From NCBI RefSeq assembly GCF_040712315.1, contig NC_134020.1, positions 7,577,718-7,641,717 of the forward strand: a stretch of DNA of 64,000 nt, in the 5' to 3' direction. Positions 11,864 through 22,541 of the stretch are shown here, piece by piece (positions within the stretch are counted from its first letter, which is position 1; every line of letters begins with the position of its first letter). Both the position numbers and the translations under genes were made by a program. The DNA comes from Castanea sativa (Eukaryota > Streptophyta > Magnoliopsida > Fagales > Fagaceae). The notes below the pieces were generated by a model that was given only the letters and a program-made list of their open reading frames with translations, did not search any database and was not told the origin of the DNA.

Positions 11864-12252
11864 GCCCTTCTTCCAAAGGGTGATAAACAGCCTCAAGATC
11901 CCCCGACTTCATGAACTTTAGCTTTTTTCTTTCTTTATTTTAAATGTAAGCTAATTTTAGACAATGCTTGACGCCCATTTGTTTTTGGACTTTTGCTTGT
12001 AAAAACATCATTCGTAGTATTTTACGCCTGTCACTTTTAGTATATATGCATTACTTTTTATTTGGCATGTGTGACTATCCTTTGTATTTGTACACATGTT
12101 AGGATACGTTTGTAGTGAGTAATTTAAGGTGAATCTGTCCACTCAAGGTTTCTTTAGACTCGTCTTCTTTTACGGTTTCAAACCATCTTCTTCTTTGAAT
12201 GCGTCCCTTTTGTGGATTGGTGAATGATAATAGCATCAACTTGCTTTTACTT

Positions 12253-12790
12253 GATGGACTCGTCCACTTGTGGAATAAGTCATACATTCGTCCACTTTGT
12301 GGACTTGGTAATAAATTCATTCATTTTGTGGGTTTCGTAATGAACTCGTCCACTTAGTGGACTTTATATTGAACCCGTCCACTTTTCAGATTTAATAAAC
12401 CTGTCCACTTGGTGGACTTTGTAATGAGGTCGCCCACTTTGTGGATTTAGTAATAAACTCGTCCACTTTGTAGGGTTGTCCACTTTGTGGACTTAGTAAT
12501 AATCTCGTCCACTTTTGTAGGGTCGTCCACTTTGTGGACTTGGTAATAATTTCATCCACTTTATAGGGTCGTCCACTTTGTGGACTTAGTAATAATTTCA
12601 TCCACTTTTGTGGACTTAGGCTCGTCTACTACGTAGACTTGGCAATATGCCCGTCCACTTTGTGGACTTAGGCTGGTTTACTCTGTAGACTTTGGTTAAG
12701 TTTGTAGGATTTATATTAAACTCATCTACTTTATAGACTTAGCAATAGGCCCGTCCACTTTGTGGACTTAGGCTCTTCTACTTTGTTGAG
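12253..12790. repeat. Tandem array of short palindromes (GTCCAC-TTT-GTGGAC)
   Basis: About 17 imperfect copies of CTCGTCCACTTTGTGGACTT separated by short AT-rich spacers such as AGTAATAAT, with a spacing of roughly 20-50 bp. Each core can form a hairpin with a 6-bp stem and a 3-nt loop on either strand. Some copies have compensated changes, for example GTCTACTACGTAGAC. The array lies between the end of G1 integrase and the 3' end of the antisense gene, so it would be in the 3' untranslated part of both transcripts. Tandem repeats in this position are known for Tat-lineage elements. Confidence 0.85.
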
Positions 12791-13005
12791 TTATAGACGT
12801 ATCTATGTAGGGGCAAACATGCACGTGGATTATTTCTTAATAACTCCTCTTATTGTGATGGAAGCATATATAAGTAGAAAATTGTTCTGAAAAGAATAAA
12901 ACTCAGTCCCTTGAGCTTAAAAAGTACTGTAGGTAAAAGTAAACTTAGATAAATGACAAAAAGAAATAAACTGGTAATGCGGAGTAGCGTTCTTTATGCT
13001 GTCTT

Positions 13006-14451
13006 CTACTGGTAGTATTTCCTAAGATGCTCGGCGTTCCACGGATGGCGTAGCTTCTGCCCGTCAAGAGTCTCCAAGTGGTAGGTGCCTTTCCTTAGCC
13101 ATGACATGATTTTATAAGGTCCTTCCCAGTTTGGGCTGAGCTTTCCTTGTATGGGATCTCTAGTGGCGCCCATCACTTTCCTTAAGATGAGGTCTCCAAC
13201 TTTGAAGTCTTGGTGTTTGACTTGGGAGTTGTAGTGTTTGGCCATGAGGTCCTAGTATCGTGCGAGCCTCTATTATGCTGTCGCCCTAACCTCGTCAACT
13301 AGATCAAGCTGTAGACGTATGGCTTCATCGTTCCTTCCCGTCATGATTGTCCACCTTGTAGCTCGCGAGTTTGACCTCAGCTGGGATGACCGTCTCACTT
13401 CCGTATGTCATTCAAAACGGAGTTTCTCCTGTGGGGGTTCTGGCCGTCGCCTGTATGCCCATAGTGCGCTGGGCAACTCCTCTATCCATATGCCCTTTGC
13501 CCCCTCGAGCCGAGTCTTGATGATTCAGAGCAAGGATTGGTTCGTGACTTCCACTTGTCCGTTGGCTTGAGGATGGGTAGGGGAGGAGTAGTGGTTCTTG
13601 ATCCCTAACTGTGAGCAAAAGTCTCTGAAGGAGTCATTGTCAAATTGCTTCCCGTTGTCTGAGATCAAGACCCTAGGGATTCCGTACCTACAAATGATGC
13701 TTTTCCAAACAAAGCTCCGTATGTTCTTCTCAGTGATGGTAGCCAGGGCTTCAGCTTCCACCCATTTGGTGAAGTAGTCTATACTGACTATTAGGAACTT
13801 CAGCTGCCTCACTGCTATCGAGAATGGGCCCATGATGTCCTGTCCCCATTGGGCGAAAGGCCACAGAGTTGTTATTGGGGTCAACTCTTCCGTTGGTTGT
13901 CTGATGATGTTGCTAAACCTTTGACATTTGTCGCAGGCTTTGACATAAATCTGGGCATCCTTCTACATAGTCGGCCAGTAATATCTAGCCCGAATCAATT
14001 TATGCACCAATGACCGCGACCCTGAGTGGTTGCTGCAAATCCCTTCGTGTACTTCTCTCATGACATAATCCGCTTCTTCGGGGCCTAAACATCTCAGGTA
14101 CGTTCGGGAGAAACCTCTCTTATACAGGACATCCTTTATCAAGACGAATCGCACCGACTGAACCTTCAGCTTTCTTGCGGCTTCCTTCCCGTCAGGCAAC
14201 GTGCCATCTTTTAAGTAAGAAATTAAGGGGGTGGTCCAATTGCTTTTGGAACCTATCTCCTGCACATCGATGACATCTATCAGTGGTGAGAGCTGAATAA
14301 AGGAGAGTACCTTGTCAGGGGTGATCATGTATTCTGCTGATGCGGCCTTGGAAAGATAGTTGGCTTGCTCGTTCTCTCCTCTTGGAATTTGAACAATCTT
14401 GACCTGCAGCTCGTTTACCCTTTTCTTTGCTTGCTCCAAGTACGTCTTCAT
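13006..14451 (-). pseudogene. G1 integrase
   Basis: Minus strand. It starts with the linker after RNase H and then has a zinc-binding HHCC region: REVHEGICSNHSG near 14050, and the CDKCQ motif near 13935 after a stop at the WPTM position. The catalytic core follows, with the first Asp in WGQDIMGPF near 13840, the second in VLISDNGKQFD near 13660, and Glu in GQVEVTNQSLL near 13535. The C-terminal GPY-like region, NWEGPYKIMSW, lies near 13110, and the frame ends at 13006. Stops after WPTM and QSLL and a disrupted stretch at about 13250-13420 make it non-functional. Family role: joining retrotransposon cDNA to chromosomal DNA. Confidence 0.85.
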
Positions 14452-14556
14452 CTTTTATCCCTTACATTCATAATCACCATTCACTTGGTTTGTGATGACC
14501 TGGGAGTCGCAATGGATAACCATATTCGCACCCCCTACTTCTTTGGTGAGATCTAG

Positions 14557-15116
14557 TCATGCTATTAGGGCTTCATACTCCGCTTCGTTGTTAGTTGTAG
14601 AGAAGTCGAGACGGACCATGCATTTGATCTCGTCACCTTCTAGAGATTGAAGTACGATCCCAACTCCATCAGCTTGTCTGTTGGACGACCCATCCATGTA
14701 TACATTCCATTGGGGATATTCTGCCCCTTGGTCTTCTGTGTTAGTGAACTCCGCAATGAATTTGGCGACCACCTGTCCCTTGATGGCAGTACGTGGGCGA
14801 TATTGTATGTCAAATTCACTCAACTCTATTGCTCACAGCAGCATACGTTCAGCAACTTCAAGACTGCTCATTGCTCGCCGTAAGGGCTTGTTAATTAAGA
14901 CGATCACCGTATGGGCTTAGAAGTATGGCTTAAGCTTACGGGCGACTGTGACTAGAGCGAAAACGAGCTTTTCCATTGGAGGGTACCTTTCTTCTGCACC
15001 ATGAAGCGCCCGGCTGGCATAGTATACGGGCCATTGCACCTTGTCGTCTTTTCTGACTAAGCCTCACTAACGGCAGTTGGGGAGACAGCCAAATAAAGGA
15101 ACAAATCTTCTCCCAA
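14557..15116 (-). pseudogene. G1 RNase H and archaeal-type RNase H
   Basis: Minus strand, directly after reverse transcriptase. The first RNase H is recognisable from ALHGAEERYPPMEKL near 14990 to WAIELSEFDIQYRP-like sequence near 14800, with one tryptophan codon changed to TGA. The second domain, NVYMDGSSNRQADGVGIVLQ near 14690 and TNNEAEYEALIA near 14565, is the archaeal-type RNase H typical of Tat elements. It is cut short by a stop. In the family these degrade the RNA of the RNA-DNA hybrid; this copy is broken. Confidence 0.75.
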
Positions 15117-16049
15117 TTATGAGGGACTCAGCAGCAGTGGGGAAGAGAGGTAGGCCTTCAGGTCCTCGAATGCCTGCTGACATTCGGTCGTCCACTCAAA
15201 AGACTTCTTCAACGTGCGGAAGAACGGTAGACACTTATCTGTCGCTTTGGATACAAATTTATTAAGCATGGCAATCTTGCCGTTAAGGCTTTGTACTTCT
15301 TTTACGTTTTTAGGAGGTGTCATTTCTATTATAGCCTGGATCTTGTTCGGGTTAGCCTCAATACCTCTCTCGGACACCATGTATCCTAAGAATTTTCCCG
15401 CTGTCACCCCGAAGGCACACTTGCCTGGAGTAAGCTTCATGTTGTAGGAACGAAGTGTGTTGAAGTTTTCCCTGAGATCCTCCAAGTGATCGTTTTCCCT
15501 TCGGCTTTTCACTAGCATAACGTTGACATAGACCTGGACATTTCTACCAATCTGCCATGCGAACATCTTGTTCATGAGCCTCTGATATGTTGCGTTTGCA
15601 TATTTCAAACCGAATGGCATAACCTTGTAACAAAAAAGGCCCTGGCTAGTTATGAACGAAGTCTTCTCTTGATCAGCTTCATCCATTTGGATTTGGTTGT
15701 ATCTCGAAAATGCGTCCATGAAGCTTAGCAGCTGGTGTTGAGCCATAGAGTCCACTAGGAGGTCAACCCGTGGGAGGGAGTAGCTATCTTTAGGGCATGC
15801 TTTATTCAGGTCTATGAAGTCTACACACATCCTCCATTTTTCGTTGCTCTTCTTGACCATCACGATGTTCGCCAACCAGTCTGGGTAGTAAACTTCCCTA
15901 ATGAAACTTGCCTCTTGTAGCTTGGGGATTTCTTCCGCCACAGCCCGGTCTCTCTCTTGGGTGAACACCCGCTTCTTCTGACGAACGGGTGGAAAGGAAG
16001 GCGACACATTTAACCTGTGCACCATGACTGATGGGTCGATTCCTGGCAT
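15117..16049 (-). pseudogene. G1 reverse transcriptase, catalytic site lost
   Basis: A 310-codon open stretch containing most of a Gypsy reverse transcriptase. Visible blocks are MPGIDPSVMVHRLNV at the N-side, ANIVMVKKSNEKWRMCVDF, SFMDAFSRYNQIQM, CYKVMPFGLKYANATYQRL, then YVNVMLVKS where active enzymes have YVDDMLVKS (about 15515-15530). Both catalytic aspartates of the YVDD box are therefore changed, so the enzyme cannot be active even though the frame is open. The connection segment continues to about 15117. The preceding frame 16357-16115 holds the spacer between protease and reverse transcriptase. Confidence 0.9.
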
Positions 16050-16114
16050 GTCTTCATGGCTCCAAGCAAATACGTCTCAGTTTTCTTTGAGGAAAGTTGT
16101 GAGCACATGGCGGA

Positions 16115-16700
16115 CTATCGGGTTTGCAAGGGTGCCAATCTTGGTTGTTCATTCTTGGTTGTTCGTTCTGGCCAGGAATCGTCAAGTAGTATATCTTCGA
16201 GTTTTTCAACGGGCTCTGTCATTGTCCGATGCTCTTCGATGGTCATGGCCTGGAGGTGGTCATCCATTTCCATCATAGCTACGTAACACTCGCGTGCAGC
16301 CACTTGATCTCCTCGTAATTCCCCTACTCTATAGTTAGTACGAAAAATGATCATCAAAGGGTAGGTTGAGGTTATAGCTTTCCACGAATTAAGGGTAGGT
16401 CATCCTATGATGGCGTTGTAAGCGGAAGAACAGTCGACCACGAGGAACGTTACATTCTTAGTGATCTGCTGGGGGTAGTTGCCCACAGTTACAGCCAAAG
16501 TGACGATTCCAAGGGGAAATACCCTCGTCCCTCCAAAGCCAATGATCAGAGCGTTAGTTGAAACTAGTCACTCTCTACCAATCCTCATTTGCTGAAATGT
16601 GAGGTAGTAGAGGATGTCAGCCGAGCTGCCGTTGTCAACCAGGACCAGGTGCATGTTATAGTCTCCTGCTCTTATGCTAACGACGAGTGCATCGTCAAGT
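16115..16700 (-). pseudogene. G1 aspartic protease and spacer
   Basis: Minus strand. The protease active-site region reads LVDNGSSADILYY near 16640, where the usual motif is D-T-G-S; Thr has become Asn. It continues through IIGFGGTRVFPLGIV and FLVVDCSSAYNAIIG to about 16395, with stops at the start and near the end. A spacer frame follows from 16357 (MMIIFRTNYRVGELRGDQ) to 16115. Known role: cleavage of the gag-pol polyprotein. Confidence 0.75.
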
Positions 16701-17006
16701 GGGTGGTGAAGACATCATGCATCTTCTTCCGAGAACTGATGAGGGGGTTGTCGATCCGCGCCATCTTGGGCACGGAACCCGTCAGCTAGATGTTTTGAAC
16801 CATCCTGAGGTAAGTCTTACGGGCCTTTTTTGATGACCCAGTAGTCGCAGTGCCTCCTACAATCATTCTTATATATCTTATGGGTGGTCTAGGGCGCCCG
16901 TTCTCTCATCGGGGAGCCTGTTCCTGTGGTAGGTCCGTTTTCTCTTGCTAATGAACCTTTATAGCCTTCCTTGCCTAATAAGAGCTTCTATTTGTTGCTT
17001 CAATTC

Positions 17007-18106
17007 TTAGCAATCAGCTGTGTCGTGGCCGTGATCACGGTGGAAGTGGCAATATTTTTCCCTTGACCTCTTGTTAGGATCTCCCTTCAGCATGCTGGGA
17101 AAAGTCAATGCTCCTTCATCCTTAATTTGCATTAGCACTTGGTCGATTGGGGCAGTCAATGGGGTGAAGCTTGTGAACTTTCCCACGGGTGGTTTGAAGC
17201 GTCGGTCCTCCCATCGTTCTCCAGTTCTAGCCATCTCCGCCCCCTGTCCAACCGTATGTCTTCCTGTCTTTCCCTTTTCTTGGGCTTCTCTTCTCAAGCC
17301 AGTAGTGCATCTTTCGTGTTCATGTACTTGGTCGCTTTGTAAAGCACCTCTGACATGGTCTTCGGGTCGTTCTCATATAGAGAAAATAGGAACTTACCCT
17401 TTTGTAGCCCATTGGTGAACGCCGCCACGAGTATCTTGTCGTCTGCTTCGTCGATCGAGAGAGCCTCCTTGTTAAAGCGTGTTATGTAAGGCGTCTCGTC
17501 TTCTCGCTACTTAATGTTCATCAGGCATGTGGTGGATTTCTTATACCTGTGCCCCCCGATGAAGTGTGAGGCAAATTGGGCGCTCAACTCCTTGAAAGTA
17601 CCAATGGAGTTGGGCGTCAGCCTACTAAACCAGATCCTTGTGGGTCCCTTCAACGTAGTGGGGAAGGCTCTGCACATGATTGCATCTGGCACCCCTTGAA
17701 GGTACATCAGGGTCTTGAAAGACTCCAAGTGATCTAAGGGGTCCTTGGACCTATCGTAACTTTCTACCTGCGGCATACAAAACTTCGGTGGATGGGGGAG
17801 TGAACTGACGGATGCTATGAATGGCGAGTCAGTTCGCTGGACCAGGTCATCAAGATTGCTAGACACCCGTCCTCTAAGGGCGTTCATCATACAGTCCATC
17901 CACTCCTTCATCATCTGCATTTCAGTAACTATGTGAGGTGGGACGATATCAGTGACAGATGGGCGGCTCGTGTCTTGTGGTTCCAGCCTGCTTGGGGCAT
18001 TGCTACCTTCCGGCCCTTCCTGGTTCCTTCTCTCCACGCTAGTTCCTTCTTGGTTTTCCTCTTGGGTGTTAGTGCCTGCATTCCTTTGGCGTAGTTGTTC
18101 TTCCAA
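17007..18106 (-). pseudogene. G1 gag with CCHC-like knuckle
   Basis: Gag-like frame from 18106, with IPPH and TDSPFIASV segments followed by the retrotransposon gag core (LDHLESFKTLMYLQGVPDAIMCR broken over 17750-17650, ARIWFSRL-like sequence near 17620). After a stop at about 17507, similarity continues through ALSIDEADDK. A second open frame (17297-17007) ends in KYCHFHRDHGHDTADC, a variant zinc knuckle. The frame changes and stops show it is dead. The leader between 18106 and 18294 is the gag 5' region. Confidence 0.8.
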
Positions 18107-18294
18107 ATCCTGTTTCTATTTGGTGAGGCGTTCCACAGCGGCGGCCAAAGTTTGGACTTGTCTCTCGAGTGTCGTTGCGCATGGTTCGTCTCCTTGAAAG
18201 TTGTTGTTGGTCGTCATCGAGCGAGTGAGTACCATGCAATTCTTTGTCCAGGAAGCGATAGCATTGCTTTACAAGTCGCTAAAGTTCCCACAAA

Positions 18295-18385
18295 GAATTA
18301 CTCTTTGATATTTTAGTAATTCTTATGGGTAAAATATATATTTTTTGACAAAATAATTCCCTTGAAATCACTAGAATGACCATTA
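18295..18385. other. Unassigned AT-rich joint
   Basis: About 90 bp between the truncated G1 leader and LTR copy D. It contains an inverted pair AAGAATTACT and AGTAATTCTT (about 18293-18325). No feature was recognised. Confidence 0.4.
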
Positions 18386-19784
18386 TGTTAGGATGTGTGT
18401 CCTTAAATCTTATTGTATGATGCTATGTACGTTATTATGTATGACATTATGTATGACTTAATGTTGTGTTTAATAAAGTTGATTTATTATTATCTAAAAT
18501 AATGGTAACATGAATATTGGGACATTATCATATAGTCCATGAGATGCATAGTGTGTGATTTATGTGAAAAGTCACAGAAGATATAAATCACAAGTTCTTT
18601 GTAAACTCGGAATTTTAGTTCGTAGTCGGTGATGAAATTTGACATTTCATCTGTGAAAACTATAACATATCAACTAAGATGATTTGTCTTGATCATGGAA
18701 ATAGAGATTTCTAATTGATATGTTGATATGTTTTAAGAGTTAAAACATATTGAACTGGACCGGTGTGAGATTTATTATTCTCCTAATGACTGTCAAATGA
18801 ATAATAAACTCACGACTTGTATTTGCATGAACTCTTAATCTTGAGAGAATAATGGACTTGATCATGAGATGTAGGTTGTTTTGATATATCATGAGTGAAA
18901 TCTAGAGTTACGGTCAAAACCTCAGTATGTTGGGCAACCACATTTAATGTTGATGGAACATATATTCTCAAGATGGAATTCATAATCTCTTAACAGAGAT
19001 ACAAAATATTCCCTTGAGACAAGTTTAATGAGTTTGTTATTCAGAATGTTAGGCCTAACTACTTTAGTAAATTGTTGCTAGAGTATATATTTGTGAAATT
19101 GGATTTTATAAATATATGATGAATAACTTAAAGGATTAAACCGGGTACTCAAGGGTAAGATGTAGTAATTTACAAAATGGCAGTCTACATTCATGACTTT
19201 GTTTTACTACGAATATTTTATGAAGGAGTTGCATGTACAATAAAGTCTTGGGATCTAATTTATAGATAAGGCCTAGAGTGCAACTATATTTATATAGTGG
19301 TATTAAATATAGTTAATGGTAACTTTGGACTTGTCAAGAGTTGACAGAAAAGCCCAAGGCCCATTGGAGCTAGTGTCTTATTGGTCCCTTTTGGTCCCAC
19401 TCCAAGCCACACACTTCAGCCCAATTGGAAAGGCCTAAAAGGCCATTCCAATTAGATAATTGGTTAGACACAAAGGGAGAAACATACAGCATTTTCTGTA
19501 GAGAGAGAATTGTAAGAACACTATTGCGAAGTGGTGTAAGAAGTGTTAGACACTTTGACATTCTCCCTTTGGAACTGATTGAGAGACCACTCATCTTGGG
19601 CGTTAGTGGAATTGGAGTAAAGATTGAAAGTGTTCCCAAGTGCTTCTGATCTTCGGTTTTGAAATTCACCACTCCAAGGTACACTCTCTTGTTCTCAAAT
19701 TCTGAAACTTATATAGTACATGTTAACTTTTACGAATGAAGTATATCCGTTATTTTTCCACTGCGTACATGCATATTTCCTTCA
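18386..19784 (+). mobile_element. Copia-type LTR (family L, copy D)
   Basis: A 1399-bp LTR, TGTTAGGATG to CCTTCA, in plus orientation. It has the alternative 3' end shared with copy A. The flanking 5-mers CATTA and AAACC do not match, so a target duplication is absent. It may derive from unequal recombination or a later deletion at one side, which could also explain the missing G1 5' LTR. No internal Copia sequence adjoins it. Confidence 0.8.
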
Positions 19785-20012
19785 AAACCTTGTAAACCAT
19801 ATACAACTTGACTTGAATTTAACGGTTGGGTATCAGTCGAATATTGAGTTACCAAAATCAAAACTTGCATTTGCACTAATCATGCAAATGGTGAAGTCAA
19901 AGAGCAATAGTATTCCCAAAAATCCATTCAGATTTAAGAGGAAAAAAGGTTGCGCTAATATGCATAATACATTAATCATATTAATGTTTGAAAATTTTTC
20001 CAATGGTACATT

Positions 20013-20057
<45 letters not shown>

Positions 20058-20949
20058 CAACAAAGATTACAAAAGATTGTTACCAAAATTTACCCTACTG
20101 ATTTTGTTGGTCTTCTTGATTTTGAACTCTTGTCATGAAAAGTAAAATTTGAAGATTTTCTTTTTTTCTTTTTTTTTTGGGATAGAAAATGAGCATGGAA
20201 AGGAAACATGAAAGACAAAAATGGGGGAATTTAAGGAACTTTCTAGGGTTTAGAGTTTTACATATACATCATTAGTGGAGTGTTTTGTGAGTTTTTCCCA
20301 GAGAGAGAGAGAATCTGAATTCTCAAATCTGAGGATGAGAGAGCGTGATAAAGTGTTTACTATTTTATAGTTGTTTCCCACTTCCCTAGAAACTAAGGAT
20401 AGGATTTTTTTTTTTTTTGAAGATGAGGTGAGATTTTCCACCAATGAAAGGAAGATACATAAGGAAAATCTAAAACCTTATAAAGAGAATTTGGTCGGGT
20501 CGGATTTGTTAGGTTTCAAAACCCTTACTCTTAACTCGACTCGAAATTTTAGGTTTTGAATTGCATAGATCCGAATCCGACCGCCTTAGCTATTCAAATC
20601 CACTCATTGGGCCTCAGGTCGGATCAGAGGAAGCTTTATATGTATCTTACTGTTTTGTTGGTTGAATAAAAGTTTTTTCTTCCTAGAAAAAGAAAATGGA
20701 CAAAACAATTTTAAATAGATTAAAAGTATTATACATTCAGAATTCTACAAATGAGATGAAGTGACACTTAACACAAATTAAAACTTATTTAAAAATAGGG
20801 ACACTTGTCATCAAATTTCTTATCTACCATACCATTGGCATTTCAAATTCGATATCACTTAGTTCTAGTTACAATGGCGGAAAATTTTCCTAGAGGGGGC
20901 CAAGCAAAATACTATAACAAAATTATTTATAAAAAAAAGTATTACTATA
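19785..20949. other. Intergenic AT-rich sequence with a GA microsatellite
   Basis: No gene is supported. A GA run of about 34 nt lies at 20020-20054; the long open frames through it are low-complexity artefacts. A GGTCGGGTCGG/CCGAATCCGACC pair near 20500-20580 resembles decayed subterminal repeats of a DNA transposon, but no ends were found. Confidence 0.5.
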
Positions 20950-21530
20950 TGATGGTGAGCTGAGAATTGAACCAACTCCAGACTCGTCCAAAAGAGTCGT
21001 CTTGGTCTAGTAGATAAAAATGAACGTCCTTAATAGGACGGTCGTCTAGGGGCATAAGGGTTATCCATGAGTCAGGTGCCTGGACGACCTCCGACACTTG
21101 GAAAATTCCATGGAGGTTTATCCACAAGATCCAGTAAATTGAACCACAAGTCATTATTTCAAGGCATAAATTAACTTCCAACAACAGTTATAGAAAAATA
21201 TAAAATACTTTAACTTCTATAGCGGTTATGGAAGTTAACCTTGAACCCTCTGACCTTCTCAAGTATAGGGGAAGTTACAATACAAGTAACCGCTTCAAGA
21301 ACACACTATATAAACACTCATTCACATCAAACGAAGGTAAGTTTTTGGCAACTCCTGAAAAGTTGGAACTCTAGAATTTGAGAGAAAAACTAACTTTGGC
21401 ATCGGAGGGTTCTTGGCCGGTCCACCTCGGTCATCCTTTCATCGTGTGTTCTCTTTTTCAGGCCCTCCTAACAATCACCAGCCTTTTGAAGCCCGAAACA
21501 TCCAGCCTACTGATTTTCTTCGTATCATCA
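20950..21530 (+). mobile_element. Solo LTR of a Tat-type Gypsy element
   Basis: A 581-bp LTR starting TGATGGTGAG and ending TCGTATCATCA, with a perfect target duplication CTATA (20945-20949 and 21531-21535). Its downstream half parallels the G2 LTR: TATATAAACACTC near 21308, a block near 21395-21420 reading GGCATCGGAGGGTTCTTGGC, and CTACTGATTTTCTT near the end. The upstream part differs, so it represents a related family or subfamily. Confidence 0.88.
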
Positions 21531-21846
21531 CTATATAATTAACTTTAACTCAATAAAGTTGGCTTGTATTTGTTTATTAAGACATGTCTTATATCAATAA
21601 TTTTAAGCTATGATCATGTTCAAAGAAACAATATCTATTAAGTTCACACCTTTGTGCTATTTTAGTATTTTGGATAGAGAATTGGGCAATGGCCTCCAAA
21701 TTTTGAACACTTTTTCTTTTGAAGTAAGCGAAACTACACTATTGGTCCTTGAAGTTTACTTACTGAGTGTTTTTAGTCCCTGAAGTTTCAACTAAGCGCT
21801 ATTGGTCTCTAAAGTTTTAAAACTAAACATAATTGGTCACTCCATT

Positions 21847-22444
21847 TGATGAGGAATGAAGAAAAATTAAATTACTACAGACCGTCCATGGTCATCCACA
21901 CCAGCAACCATCCAGAAGAAAGCACCAAGACGAGGCTAACGCCCATGGTCGTTCATAGGCGAAAACACACCCGCAGCACTCGTCCTAGGAAAGCTATCAT
22001 CCCCGTCCTGAAGGGGTTCGTCCACAAGAGGACCCCTGGACGAGACCTTTACACTTGGAAATTATTGACTACATTTCACCACTCCATAACATACGCATAA
22101 CTTTCAGTGACCATTGTATAAGAAAATATAACTCCTAAACGGTTGTGGAAGTTATCCCTAAACCCTCACACCTTCTTAAATTTAAGGGAGGTTACAATCC
22201 CAATAACTATTCCTAGGACACTATATAAACACCTATTCAAACCAGAAAAATGTATGTTTTTACTTCTCCCAAAAAGTTGGAACTCCAAAAATATAAAGAG
22301 AAAACTAACTTTGTCATCGAAGGGTTCTTGGCCGGCGACCCCAGTTACTTTTGATCGCTTTTCTTTTTTTTCCAGGCCATCGAAGGAGCAAGCAGTCCTG
22401 TCAAGTCCGAAGCATTAAGCCTACTGATTTTCTTTGTAACATCA
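21847..22444 (+). repeat. G2 5' LTR
   Basis: A 598-bp LTR with a TATA box (TATATAAA, 22222-22229) followed by the R/U5 region with GGGTTCTTGGCCGGCGACC near 22322. It is nearly the same length as the 3' LTR at 39613-40209. Short open frames inside it are not genes; the two LTRs give parallel frames because they are copies of each other. Confidence 0.9.
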
Positions 22445-22445
22445 G

Positions 22446-22463
22446 TTAGCGCCGTCTGTGGGA
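22446..22463 (+). other. G2 primer binding site
   Basis: TTAGCGCCGTCTGTGGGA follows the 5' LTR after one base. Tat and Athila elements usually have TGGCGCCGTC here; the first bases match the 3' end of a tRNA such as tRNA-Asp. The second and third bases differ from the usual GG, so the site is partly decayed. Confidence 0.65.
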
Positions 22464-22541
22464 AAAATCGATTCACTGTTCTTTTCGTTCGACTATCTGT
22501 TTTTGTTGTCAACGATTAGCCTTTCCCAGACAAAAGGCTAA

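Larger units (their letters stand above)
8492..18294 (-). mobile_element. Ty3/Gypsy Tat-type element G1, 5'-truncated
   Basis: In minus orientation from right to left: gag (18106-17000), protease, reverse transcriptase, RNase H, a second archaeal-type RNase H, integrase (to 13006), a tandem-repeat region, an antisense gene (aORF) and a 3' LTR (8492-9097). The second RNase H between the first and the integrase, and the antisense ORF after pol, are known marks of the Tat lineage. At the right end similarity to the G2 leader stops within the PBS region near 18294 (TTCCCACA, then unrelated sequence), so the 5' LTR is missing. All coding regions contain stops. Confidence 0.88.

Noticed and set aside
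12253..12790. CRISPR array
   Set aside because: Spacers are short, similar to one another and of variable length, the repeats are imperfect, and the context is a plant retrotransposon.
19720..20145. Open frame of 141 codons around the GA run
   Set aside because: Its length depends on the GA microsatellite and the LTR end. There is no similarity, splice structure or sensible composition.
21846..22100. Paired open frames of about 85 codons at 21846-22100 and 39597-39866
   Set aside because: They lie within the two LTR copies of G2 and match because the LTRs are duplicates. There is no evidence of a protein.
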